Shown here piece after piece: positions 1 to 5,031 of a stretch of DNA of 5,031 bases (positions are counted from its first letter, which is position 1; every line of letters begins with the position of its first letter). The notes beneath the pieces were generated by a model that had not been told where the DNA came from, ran no database searches, and saw only the letters and a program-made list of their open reading frames with translations. The DNA is from Chloroflexota bacterium (GTDB lineage Bacteria > Chloroflexota > Limnocylindria > Limnocylindrales > CSP1-4), in the NCBI GenBank assembly GCA_021786915.1, contig JAJYMP010000372.1, forward strand, positions 1-5,031, given 5' to 3'. The position numbers were made by a program, and so were the translations under genes.

Positions 1-411
1 GCCTGCGAGGCGACGCCGCCACCGGCCGCGCCGGTCACGCCCGGCGCGGCCCCCCCGGCCGCGGTGCGGCCGGGGCCCACCACATCCGACCGGCCCGATC
101 CTCATCGGGTCCCGGCCACCCCCCAGCCGGCGGCGACGTCCCCCCTCTTGGCGTTGCCGCCGGCGCCCCAGCCCTCGGCAGAGGGCGTGGTCCCGGTCCT
201 CTACTACCACCGGGTGCAGGCGGCCCCGCCGGGCTTCGCGTCGTGGACGGCGGCCGCGCGGCAGCGCTTCCTCGCCTACGACACGCTCCCTTCCGCGCTC
301 ACGGCGCAGCTCGACTGGCTGCGCGAGCACGGCTACACGACCGTCCTGCCCCGCGACCTCGCCGCGCACTGGGACCGCGGCGCGCCGCTCCCCGGACTAC
401 CGTGGGCGTGA
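1..411 (+). pseudogene. Truncated polysaccharide deacetylase-like protein (5' end outside window)
   Basis: The reading frame is open from the first base and ends at TGA 409-411. A GTG at 64 is the first in-window start, but the frame continues upstream, so the true start is probably outside. The first two codons read Ala-Cys and a Pro/Ala-rich linker follows. This resembles the mature start of a lipoprotein, but the signal peptide itself is not visible. After the linker comes VVPVLYYHRV (about codons 64-73), then a QLDWLREHGY segment and a LPRDLAAHW segment. This is the usual entry to NodB-type polysaccharide deacetylases, which remove acetyl groups from extracellular or cell-wall polysaccharides. 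In the family the next residues lead into the TFDDG metal-binding motif. Here the frame ends as PGLPWA, and no other forward frame continues the domain. The protein therefore lacks the whole catalytic core and is probably non-functional. Its last 15 bases overlap the convergent usp gene. A rearrangement or an assembly join near 390-400 would explain it. Confidence 0.6.
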
Positions 412-1314
412 GGGAGGAGCGGGCGTCGGCAGTCTGGTGACCAGCACGGATGCCTTGGCGTGGTGGAGGACGCGGCGGGCCACGCTGCCGAGGGCGAGCC
501 GCTTCATCCCCGTCAGGCCGCGCGTCCCCACGACGACCAGGTCCGTCGGGGCGTCGGCGACGGTCAGCAGCTCGGCAGCGGGATCACCGGTGTGCACCGA
601 GGCCTCCGCGTCGATGCCAGCGGCCCGGAACCGCTCGGCTGCGTCCTCGGCGACCCGGAGCTGCTGACGTCTGGCCTCGGCCTCGTACTCGGCCTGCCAG
701 GCGAGCGCCTCGGCATAGAGCGTCGGCGCGATGCCGGTGGCCAGCGGGCGGAGGACCTCGGCGACGCTGACGACCCTGACCGGGACCCGGCCCGCGATGG
801 GCAGCGAGGCCAGGACCCGCTCGGCCGCCTCCGCGCCGGGCGAGCCGTCCGTGCCCAGAATGATCCGCGCGATCCGCGGGCCGCGCGCGACCAGCACGGG
901 GCAGCGGGCCAGGTCGACGACCTCCTGGGACACCGACCCGAGGACGGCCGATCGGATCGGGCCGAGCCCGCGAGAGCCGACCACCACCAATCCGGCCCCG
1001 ACCCGCGACGCCTCCGACGCGATGACCTGCGGGGCTCGGCCGCGGGCCACGAGGGAGTCGCACCGCACGCCCAGCGCGCGCAGGCGGGCCAACGGCGCCG
1101 CGAGCGTCGCCTCGGCCTGCGCGGTGAGGTCACGGTCGATGTCGGCCGCCGAGTCCAGGACGAGCGCGCCCCAGGCACTTCGCACGGCTCGGATGTCAGG
1201 GACCGCCGTCACCAGGAGCACCGGTGCGCCCGACGCGCTGGCGAGCGCGCCCACGAGCTCGACTGCGGCGTTCGCGCCGTCCGATCCGTCATAGCCGACG
1301 AGGATCGGGTTCAT
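397..1314 (-). CDS. Tandem-domain universal stress protein (UspA family)
   Basis: This 305-residue cytoplasmic protein consists of two fused Usp domains. Domain 1 (about residues 1-147) starts MNPILVGYDGSDGA with the nucleotide-site Asp at 9 and carries the ATP motif G-2x-G-9x-G-S at 113-127. Domain 2 (about 149-295) starts IILGTDGSPGAEAA with Asp at 156 and carries a second complete motif at 263-277 (GTRGLTGMKRLALGS). Both sites match the ATP-binding subclass of the family. Such proteins act as nucleotide-dependent stress-survival factors, usually dimeric, but the specific role cannot be read here. The ATG at 1314 is preceded only by a weak G-run (1320-1324). It overlaps the stop of the small upstream ORF as ATGA, so translation is probably coupled. 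The 3' end overlaps the truncated deacetylase by 15 bp, and the last ~10 residues (PTPAPPSRPR) form a low-complexity tail beyond the fold. Confidence 0.93.
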   Translation of the reverse strand: MNPILVGYDGSDGANAAVELVGALASASGAPVLLVTAVPDIRAVRSAWGALVLDSAADIDRDLTAQAEATLAAPLARLRALGVRCDSLVARGRAPQVIASEASRVGAGLVVVGSRGLGPIRSAVLGSVSQEVVDLARCPVLVARGPRIARIILGTDGSPGAEAAERVLASLPIAGRVPVRVVSVAEVLRPLATGIAPTLYAEALAWQAEYEAEARRQQLRVAEDAAERFRAAGIDAEASVHTGDPAAELLTVADAPTDLVVVGTRGLTGMKRLALGSVARRVLHHAKASVLVTRLPTPAPPSRPR

Positions 1315-1484
1315 CGCGGCCCCCGCTCGGCCTTGCCCAGCCAGTGGAGTCGCCGTCCCAAGGCCCAGCGCGGCGGGATCGTCGGAAAGCGGCGGCGGAT
1401 CCGCGGCACCCGCCGCTTGACTGCGGCTGCCGCCGGCGTGATCAGGCGGTGTACGGGGTTGATTCGGCGTGGCCGTCGGGGCAT
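1311..1484 (-). CDS. Small Arg-rich protein, translationally coupled to usp
   Basis: I do not recognise this 57-residue ORF. ATG 1484 has a strong Shine-Dalgarno (GAGGAG, reverse complement of 1492-1497) seven bases upstream, much better than the one at usp. Its TGA overlaps the usp ATG as ATGA, the classic arrangement for translational coupling. The product starts MPRRPRRINP and is strongly basic: Arg makes up about a quarter of residues, in RR/RRR clusters, with scattered Pro and Trp at 40 and 48. No membrane helix or catalytic motif is visible. It could be a nucleic-acid-binding small protein, a leader peptide whose translation opens the usp start, or both. Third-position G/C is somewhat lower than in the neighbours (about 82% by hand), so coding status rests mainly on the ribosome site and the overlap. 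An in-frame TTG at 1556 would lengthen it but has no comparable ribosome site. Confidence 0.5.
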   Translation of the reverse strand: MPRRPRRINPVHRLITPAAAAVKRRVPRIRRRFPTIPPRWALGRRLHWLGKAERGPR

Positions 1485-1491
1485 CGCTGGT

Positions 1492-1497
1492 CTCCTC
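1492..1497 (-). promoter_or_regulatory. Ribosome binding site of the small Arg-rich ORF
   Basis: On the minus strand this reads GAGGAG, with seven bases to ATG 1484. It decides the start of the small ORF against the longer TTG-initiated version. It is the only strong ribosome site in the small-ORF/usp unit. Confidence 0.6.
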
Positions 1498-1557
1498 TGC
1501 TTCCTGTCCGATCCTCTGGCGATCGATGTCGCTGGACGCAGCACGCGACCATCCAAA

Positions 1558-1573
1558 GCCGGTGTGCTCCGGC
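1558..1573 (-). terminator. Possible weak hairpin in the spacer (terminator or leader hairpin)
   Basis: The arms GCCGG and CCGGC enclose a 6-nt loop, and on the minus strand TTT follows. It lies about 130 bp after the response-regulator stop and 75 bp before the small ORF. It could end the gre-like/kinase/regulator transcript or be a leader structure of the usp unit. The stem is only 5 bp and the T-run is short, so this is tentative. Confidence 0.2.
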
Positions 1574-1604
1574 CTTCATCCTCGCAGTCGCCGGGAACGG
1601 AACG

Positions 1605-1632
1605 CGCGAAGCCACGTGAACGATCCGTGAAT
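1605..1632 (+). promoter_or_regulatory. Putative response-regulator box A upstream of the small ORF/usp unit
   Basis: CGTGAAC (1615-1621) and CGTGAAT (1626-1632) are direct repeats separated by four bases, giving an 11-bp period. A weaker third element, CGCGAAG (1605-1611), precedes them with a 3-base gap. The same half-site1-N3-half-site2-N4-half-site3 layout occurs twice at 4030-4099. Tandem heptamers with 4-bp gaps are the known target form of PhoB-type regulators. The box is about 130 bp upstream of ATG 1484 of the divergently read unit and 70 bp after the response-regulator stop. Relative to usp it has the same orientation as the gdh-proximal arm has relative to gdh. Binding by the neighbouring regulator is an inference. 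Confidence 0.55.
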
Positions 1633-1640
1633 AGGTGCTC

Positions 1641-1664
1641 GGCCTCGGCGCGGCGCCGGTGGCC
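1641..1664. repeat. GC-rich inverted repeat after the response-regulator gene
   Basis: GGCC arms at both ends enclose a 13-base near-palindrome (CGGCGCGGCGCCG, 1646-1658), which can fold into a short interrupted hairpin. It lies about 40 bp beyond the response-regulator stop and could contribute to ending transcription, but no T-run follows. In DNA this GC-rich, such repeats also arise by chance. Confidence 0.2.
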
Positions 1665-1701
1665 AGGGCCTCCGCAGCGCGGTGCCGCGAGCCGGCCGAC
1701 C

Positions 1702-2418
1702 TCAGCCCCTGGGCCCGGCCGCCCTGCTCCCCGGGGCGATGAACCGGTACCCGAGCCTCCGCTCCGTCTGGATGTACCGCGGGTGCTCGGGGTCGTCGCC
1801 GAGCTTGTCCCGCAGCCGCCGGATGTAGACCCGGACGTAGTCCGTCTCGTCCATGTACTCGCGGCCCCACACCTTCGCGAGCAGCGTCCCGTGCTGGAGG
1901 ACGTGGCCGGCGTTCCGGACGAGGTGGTACAGGAGCTTGTACTCCGTCGGCGTGAGGTCGAGGCGCTCGCCGCGCAGGCGCGCCTCCTGGCGCGCGAAGT
2001 CCACCTCGAGGTCGCCCGACCGGAACGACGGCGCCCGGCTCGCCGGGGCCGGCATGTCGTGGCGCCGGAGGACGGCCCGGACGCGCGCCATCAGCTCGAG
2101 GTGGTTGAAGGGCTTGGTGACGTAGTCGTCCGCCCCGAGCTCGAGGCCCTTCACCTTGTCCATCGCGTCGTCCCGCGCCGTCAGCATCACGACCGGGACG
2201 TCCGAGAACTCGCGCAGCTCGCGGAGGACCTCGAAGCCGTCGCGCCCCGGGAGGCCGATGTCGAGGAGCACGATGTCCGGGGCCTCGCGCTCCACGATGT
2301 CGAGCGCCGCGTCGGCCTCGCCCGCCCCGAGGACCTCCACCTCGCGCCACTGGAGCGCGAATCCCAGCCGCACCGACTCGACGACGTCCGGCTCGTCGTC
2401 CACGACGAGGATGCGCAT
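1702..2418 (-). CDS. OmpR/PhoB-family two-component response regulator (KdpE-like C-terminus)
   Basis: This 238-residue protein has the normal length for the family. The receiver domain (1-118) shows the acidic pair D7-D8, phospho-acceptor D53 in LLDIGLPGRDG, T80 in VVMLTA, and K102 in YVTKPF. All residues needed for phosphotransfer are present. The C-terminal winged-helix domain (about 133-228) has LTPTEYKLLYHLVRN, the recognition region around 191-205 (ETDYVRVYIRRLRDK), and the terminal wing with GYRF. The recognition part and the RYIQTE segment resemble KdpE-type regulators, but no kdp genes are in the window. Receiver phosphorylation is expected to promote dimerisation on tandem DNA repeats. 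The ATG shares one base with the kinase stop (TGATG), so the two are co-translated. The start is fixed by the canonical MRILVVDDEPD, although the frame stays open upstream. Candidate binding sites lie at 1605-1632 and 4030-4099. Confidence 0.96.
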   Translation of the reverse strand: MRILVVDDEPDVVESVRLGFALQWREVEVLGAGEADAALDIVEREAPDIVLLDIGLPGRDGFEVLRELREFSDVPVVMLTARDDAMDKVKGLELGADDYVTKPFNHLELMARVRAVLRRHDMPAPASRAPSFRSGDLEVDFARQEARLRGERLDLTPTEYKLLYHLVRNAGHVLQHGTLLAKVWGREYMDETDYVRVYIRRLRDKLGDDPEHPRYIQTERRLGYRFIAPGSRAAGPRG

Positions 2419-3452
2419 CACGGCTCGTCCTCCGGCCCGGCGGTCGGCACGACCAGGGTGAAGGTGCTCCCCGCGCCCACCGCGCTCGCCACCTCGATGG
2501 TGCCGCCGTGGGCCTGCGCGATCGCGAGCGCCGTGGGCAGCCCGAGCCCGACGCCCTCCCGCGGCCCGGACCGGTCGTTCCGGCCCACGAAGAACCGCTC
2601 GAACAGCCGCGCCCGGTCCGCGTCGGGGATCCCCGGGCCGTCGTCCTCGACGCTCCAGGCCGTCATGTCGCCCCGCCGCCCGAGCCGCACGCGGACGACC
2701 GCCCCGTCGTCCGAGAAGCGGTGGGCGTTGGCCACGAGGTTGATCAGCGCCTGCTCGAGCCGCCTGCGGTCGCCGTAGACCGCGTGGCCGGCGGGCAGCG
2801 CGGACTCCAGCTCGATGCGCTGGCCGCGTCCAGCGGCGAGCGGCGCGACGGCCGCGGCGGCGGACTCGGCCAGGCCAGCTGCGTCGAAGCGCCGGAGCTG
2901 GAGCGCCACGCCGCCCGCGCGGAAGCGCGACAGCTCGAGGATGTCGCCGACGAGCCGTTGCATCCGGTCCGCGTTCCGCTCGATCGACGCGAGCAGCGCC
3001 TGGTGCTGCTCCGCCGTGGGGTCGGACGTGGGGTCGCGGAGGAGGCCGACGCCGGTCCGGACGGCGGTGAGCGGGGTCCGCAGCTCGTGCGCGATCGTGG
3101 AGAGCAGGTCGGTGCGGAGCCGCTCCAGCTCCTCCAGGGCCACCGCGGCCTCGCCGTGCACGCCCCCGGCGACAGTCCGCTGGCCGAGGGAGGTCCGCAC
3201 GTAGCGGCGCCCGCCCCGCCCGTGGCGACCGGCCCGCACCAGGCCGAGGTCGCCGAGCTCCTCGAGCAGGCGCTGGCACGCGGCCTCCTCCACGACGGCG
3301 CCCGCCTCCCGGAACCGGACAGTCAGCTCTCCGGCCGTCGCGGAGCGCCCGACGAGGACCAGCGCGGCGTGGAGCAGGGGCGATTGGTCCCCGCCGCCCT
3401 CCGGCGCGGCGGGACGCGCGTCTGCGCCTGAGGGCTGCGGTCTGCGCGGCAT
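2418..3452 (-). CDS. Soluble sensor histidine kinase with N-terminal winged-helix-like domain
   Basis: With ATG 3452 the protein has 344 residues. Residues 24-91 look like a winged-helix fold: helices at about 24-35, 38-51 and 55-72 (LLEELGDLGLV), then a Gly/Arg-rich wing at 73-91. A linker helix (100-115) leads into the HisKA domain with H122 in STIAHELRTPL. The HATPase_c domain follows: N-box NLVANAHRF (238-246), G1 EDDGPGIP (269-276), F-box LFERFF (283-288), and G2 GVGLGLP (300-306). The kinase is therefore complete. There is no signal peptide, transmembrane helix, HAMP or obvious PAS/GAF domain, so it should sense a cytoplasmic cue. Partner: the regulator encoded directly after it (TGATG). 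Start choice is uncertain. GTG 3476 in the same frame would overlap the gre-like stop as GTGA and add eight residues. Neither start has a good Shine-Dalgarno, which fits coupling to the upstream gene. Confidence 0.92.
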   Translation of the reverse strand: MPRRPQPSGADARPAAPEGGGDQSPLLHAALVLVGRSATAGELTVRFREAGAVVEEAACQRLLEELGDLGLVRAGRHGRGGRRYVRTSLGQRTVAGGVHGEAAVALEELERLRTDLLSTIAHELRTPLTAVRTGVGLLRDPTSDPTAEQHQALLASIERNADRMQRLVGDILELSRFRAGGVALQLRRFDAAGLAESAAAAVAPLAAGRGQRIELESALPAGHAVYGDRRRLEQALINLVANAHRFSDDGAVVRVRLGRRGDMTAWSVEDDGPGIPDADRARLFERFFVGRNDRSGPREGVGLGLPTALAIAQAHGGTIEVASAVGAGSTFTLVVPTAGPEDEP

Positions 3453-3472
3453 GCGCAGCAGGATAGCCCCGC

Positions 3473-3919
3473 TCACCCGACGGCGACGATGCGCGCGGAC
3501 CAGACGCCGCCCGGCGCGTGCACGACCGGCCGGTCGCCGACTCGCCGGCCCGCCACCGCCCGGCCGAGGGGGCTGCCGATCGAGACCCATCCCCGCGACG
3601 GGTCGCCGTCGCCCGGGAGGACGATCGCGTACGAGGCGCCGTGGCCCGACTCGTCCTCGAGGGTCACCCGCCGTCCGATCGCGGCCACCGAGGGGTCCGG
3701 CTCGGGGACCGCCGCCGCGAGGACCTCCCGCAGCGCGTCGAGTCTCTGGCGCAGGGCCAGAGCCCCCGTCGTCCCGCGCCACCGCGTGTCCGCCCCGCGC
3801 CCGGCACGGGCCAGCTCGGCCTCGATCGAGACGATCTCGGCGCGGACGGCGTCGAGCGCATCGGGCGCGATCCTCGCCCCCTCCGCGGGAGCGGTGCAGT
3901 CGAGCTGGATCGGCGGCAT
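3473..3919 (-). CDS. GreA/GreB C-terminal-domain protein with divergent short coiled coil
   Basis: Residues about 79-147 of this 148-residue protein match the GreA/GreB C-terminal (FKBP-like) domain: IGRRVTLED, YAIVLPGDGDPSRGWVSIGSPLGRA, GRRVGDRPVVHAPGG. In Gre factors this domain docks on RNA polymerase beside the secondary channel. The N-terminal part is not canonical. Two helices (about 18-40 and 53-70) could form a short coiled coil, but the tip (41-52) lacks the acidic GDxxENxEY-type signature that coordinates Mg for transcript cleavage. It is therefore more likely a Gre-like or Rnk-like modulator than a classical anti-arrest factor; this is an inference. It heads the kinase/regulator operon, 20 nt from the kinase ATG or overlapping its alternative GTG. 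ATG 3919 has an excellent Shine-Dalgarno, GAGGAGG (reverse complement of 3925-3931), five bases upstream. That supports both the start and the operon head. Confidence 0.85.
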   Translation of the reverse strand: MPPIQLDCTAPAEGARIAPDALDAVRAEIVSIEAELARAGRGADTRWRGTTGALALRQRLDALREVLAAAVPEPDPSVAAIGRRVTLEDESGHGASYAIVLPGDGDPSRGWVSIGSPLGRAVAGRRVGDRPVVHAPGGVWSARIVAVG

Positions 3920-3924
3920 CGCGG

Positions 3925-3931
3925 CCTCCTC
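3925..3931 (-). promoter_or_regulatory. Ribosome binding site of the gre-like gene
   Basis: GAGGAGG on the minus strand lies five bases before ATG 3919. It is the strongest ribosome site in the window. It fixes the start of the first gene of the gre-like/kinase/regulator operon, whose later genes have only weak sites and probably depend on coupling. Confidence 0.7.
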
Positions 3932-3958
3932 AGGAGTGGAGGGGCCGCCATCGCATGA

Positions 3959-4000
3959 CCGCGGCGGCCCCGCGAGAACGGCGCGCTTGCACCGCCGCGG
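3959..4000. repeat. 9-bp perfect inverted repeat in the gre-like leader/promoter region
   Basis: CCGCGGCGG (3959-3967) and CCGCCGCGG (3992-4000) are exact inverted copies around a 24-base loop, 40-80 bases upstream of ATG 3919. If transcribed it would be a stable leader hairpin of the gre-like operon. In DNA of this composition a chance origin is quite possible. Confidence 0.25.
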
Positions 4001-4029
4001 CCATCCTCGCCGCGCCGCCCGAACGCCCA

Positions 4030-4099
4030 GGGGAACGCGCGTGAACGGGGCGTGAACACGGCGTGCCCAGCTTTCACGGCGCGTTCACGCCGGTTCCCC
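4030..4099. promoter_or_regulatory. Putative response-regulator box B: 70-bp palindrome of CGTGAAC tandem repeats
   Basis: Forward arm: GGGGAAC (4030-4036), CGTGAAC (4040-4046), CGTGAAC (4051-4057). Reverse arm, read on the minus strand: GGGGAAC (4099-4093), CGTGAAC (4089-4083), CGTGAAA (4078-4072). In both arms the gaps are 3 and then 4 bases, and the arms are symmetric about 4064/4065 with 26 of 35 positions matching by hand. The 7-N4-7 pair with its 11-bp period is the layout of PhoB-type operators. The element lies between the divergent gre-like operon (ATG 3919, about 120 bp away) and the dehydrogenase (ATG 4158, about 59 bp away), so it could control both. The regulator encoded at 1702-2418 is the natural candidate protein. 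No convincing -35/-10 pair can be named in this GC-rich spacer. Confidence 0.65.
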
Positions 4100-4147
4100 C
4101 GGCTGCTTCCCGACGCGCCCGAGCATCGGGGGATCGCCCATCCACCC

Positions 4148-4151
4148 GGAG
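4148..4151 (+). promoter_or_regulatory. Ribosome binding site of the dehydrogenase gene
   Basis: GGAG lies six bases before ATG 4158 and supports that start for the dehydrogenase, whose conserved region begins only about 20-40 residues in. Confidence 0.55.
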
Positions 4152-4157
4152 ACCCCG

Positions 4158-5031
4158 ATGCCCACCGACCTCAGGACAGACCCCAGCGCGCCGGCCACGC
4201 CCGGCGCCCGCGCCCTCGCCGCGGCCCTCGCCCAGTACGACGCGGCCGCCGACCACCTCGGCCTCGAGCCCGGGCTGCGGGCGGTGCTCCGCTCGGCGCA
4301 GCGCGAGTACGTCGCCCGCTTCCCGGTGAAGCTCGACGACGGGTCGGTGCGCGTCTTCACGGGGTACCGCGTCCAGCACAACGTGTCGCGCGGCCCGGCG
4401 AAGGGCGGACTCCGGTACCACCCGAATGCCGACCTCGACGACGTCCGGGCGCTCGCGATGTGGATGACGTGGAAGTGCGCGCTCGTCGGCGTCCCCTTCG
4501 GCGGGGCGAAGGGCGGGGTGGCGTGCGACCCGGCCGCGATGAGCGCCAAGGAGCTCGAGGCCCTCACGCGGCGCTTCGCCACGGAGCTCCAGCCGATCGT
4601 CGGGCCGGACTCCGACATCCCGGCGCCGGACGCGGGCACGAGCGCCCAGACCATGGCCTGGTTCATGGACACGGTGTCCATGCACGCGGGCTATTCGATC
4701 CCCGGCGTCGTGACAGGCAAGCCCGTCTCCCTCGGCGGGTCGGCGGGCCGCGCTGACGCGACCGGGCAGGGCATCGTCTACACGGTCGAGGACGCCGCCC
4801 GCCGGACCGGGCTCGAGCTCGCCGGCGCGACGGTGGCGGTCCAGGGCTTCGGCAACGTCGGCGAGGCGGCCGCGCGGCTCCTCGCCGAGGCCGGGGCGCG
4901 GATCGTCGCCATCACCGACGCGGGCGGCGGCGTCCACGCGGAGGCGGGCCTGGACGTGGCGGCCCTCGCGCGGAGGTTCGCCGAGCGGGGGACGGTGGCC
5001 GGGAGCCCGGGCACCGAGCCGATCGACAACG
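4158..5031 (+). CDS. gdhA: Glu/Leu/Phe/Val dehydrogenase, probably glutamate dehydrogenase (3' end outside window)
   Basis: The frame is open from ATG 4158 to the window edge (291 codons seen; family members have about 410-450). The enzyme reversibly converts glutamate to 2-oxoglutarate and ammonium with NAD(P), linking carbon and nitrogen metabolism in the cytoplasm. The substrate domain has GPAKGGLRYH (79-88, substrate Lys 82), VPFGGAKGGV (112-121, catalytic Lys 118) and DIPAPDAGT (153-161, catalytic Asp 158). The Rossmann domain begins around 200 (ATGQGIVYTVEDA) with the dinucleotide loop GFGNVG at 230-235. Asp 254 after the second strand hints at NAD preference, but this is weak evidence. 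All visible catalytic residues are intact. The length and the GPAKGG and GGAKGG motifs fit glutamate dehydrogenase better than leucine or phenylalanine dehydrogenase, but the C-terminal specificity residues are missing. It is divergent from the gre-like/kinase/regulator operon and shares the repeat element at 4030-4099, whose nearer arm ends 68 bp before the ATG. Confidence 0.93.
   Translation, partial: MPTDLRTDPSAPATPGARALAAALAQYDAAADHLGLEPGLRAVLRSAQREYVARFPVKLDDGSVRVFTGYRVQHNVSRGPAKGGLRYHPNADLDDVRALAMWMTWKCALVGVPFGGAKGGVACDPAAMSAKELEALTRRFATELQPIVGPDSDIPAPDAGTSAQTMAWFMDTVSMHAGYSIPGVVTGKPVSLGGSAGRADATGQGIVYTVEDAARRTGLELAGATVAVQGFGNVGEAAARLLAEAGARIVAITDAGGGVHAEAGLDVAALARRFAERGTVAGSPGTEPIDN

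Noticed and set aside
397..440. Frameshift rather than truncation of the deacetylase
   Set aside because: Reading the other plus-strand frames past 397 gives no TFDDG or other NodB continuation.
1311..1556. TTG-initiated longer version of the small Arg-rich ORF
   Set aside because: It has no ribosome site comparable to the GAGGAG before ATG 1484, and the extension overlaps the hairpin/promoter spacer.
460..2778. A 772-codon open frame on the plus strand
   Set aside because: It runs antisense to usp, the small ORF and the response regulator, all supported by recognisable domains. Its product is Arg/Pro/Gly-rich without any domain, as expected for a shadow frame in GC-rich DNA.
2419..3279. 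Upstream extension of the response-regulator frame on the minus strand
   Set aside because: The extension lies in another frame of the kinase gene and is low-complexity. The receiver domain starts canonically at MRILVVDDEPD (2418).
3453..3782. Longer kinase start at 3782 on the minus strand
   Set aside because: It would overlap most of the gre-like gene in another frame, and the added residues are Gly/Arg/Pro-rich with no domain.
3955..4044. 29-codon plus-strand ORF in the divergent spacer
   Set aside because: The start lies 13 bases from a GGAGG, too far for a good ribosome site. The product is low-complexity and the stop falls within the repeat operator.
4030..4099. Transposon or integration end for the palindrome
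   Set aside because: No adjacent transposase or integrase and no flanking target duplication. The internal 11-bp tandem periodicity fits an operator better.
4052..4937. Open frames on both strands over the dehydrogenase
   Set aside because: The dehydrogenase frame carries all catalytic and dinucleotide motifs. The others are Arg/Pro-rich shadows.

Overview
The window is very GC-rich bacterial DNA with Shine-Dalgarno-led genes, tight gene overlaps and strong G/C preference at third codon positions. It looks like a chromosome segment from a high-GC environmental lineage. The gene content does not fix the phylum, and I saw no plasmid, phage, IS, tRNA, rRNA or CRISPR signature.

Layout: (1) At 1-411 (+) is the C-terminal remnant of a polysaccharide deacetylase-like protein that enters from the left. 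It stops just before the catalytic NodB core should begin. (2) At 397-1314 (-) is a tandem-domain universal stress protein with two intact ATP-binding motifs. It is preceded by a small Arg-rich ORF (1311-1484, -) that overlaps it by ATGA and has a strong Shine-Dalgarno. (3) A 217-bp spacer follows. (4) At 1702-3919 (-) is a compact three-gene operon: a GreA/GreB C-terminal-domain protein, a soluble histidine kinase with an apparent winged-helix N-terminus, and an OmpR/PhoB-type response regulator. The genes are joined by a 20-nt gap (or a GTGA overlap) and a TGATG overlap. (5) A 238-bp divergent intergenic region follows. (6) From 4158 (+) to the right edge is a Glu/Leu/Phe/Val (glutamate) dehydrogenase, cut by the window end.

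The most interesting signal is in the DNA between the genes. A heptamer, CGTGAAC, occurs as direct repeats with an 11-bp period (7-N4-7). There are two opposed copies in the divergent gre-like/gdh region, forming a roughly 70-bp imperfect palindrome (4030-4099), and a third copy upstream of the small-ORF/usp unit (1615-1632). In all three copies a weaker third half-site sits 10 bp outside the pair. The 7-N4-7 layout is the one known for PhoB-type regulators, and an OmpR/PhoB-type regulator is encoded between the two locations.

Inferred model: the kinase/regulator pair controls its own operon, the divergent glutamate dehydrogenase and the stress-protein unit, as a local stress and nitrogen/carbon regulon. 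The kinase has no membrane segment or recognisable extracellular sensor, so its signal would be cytoplasmic. The Gre-like protein at the head of the operon lacks the acidic coiled-coil tip needed for transcript cleavage and may modulate RNA polymerase in another way.
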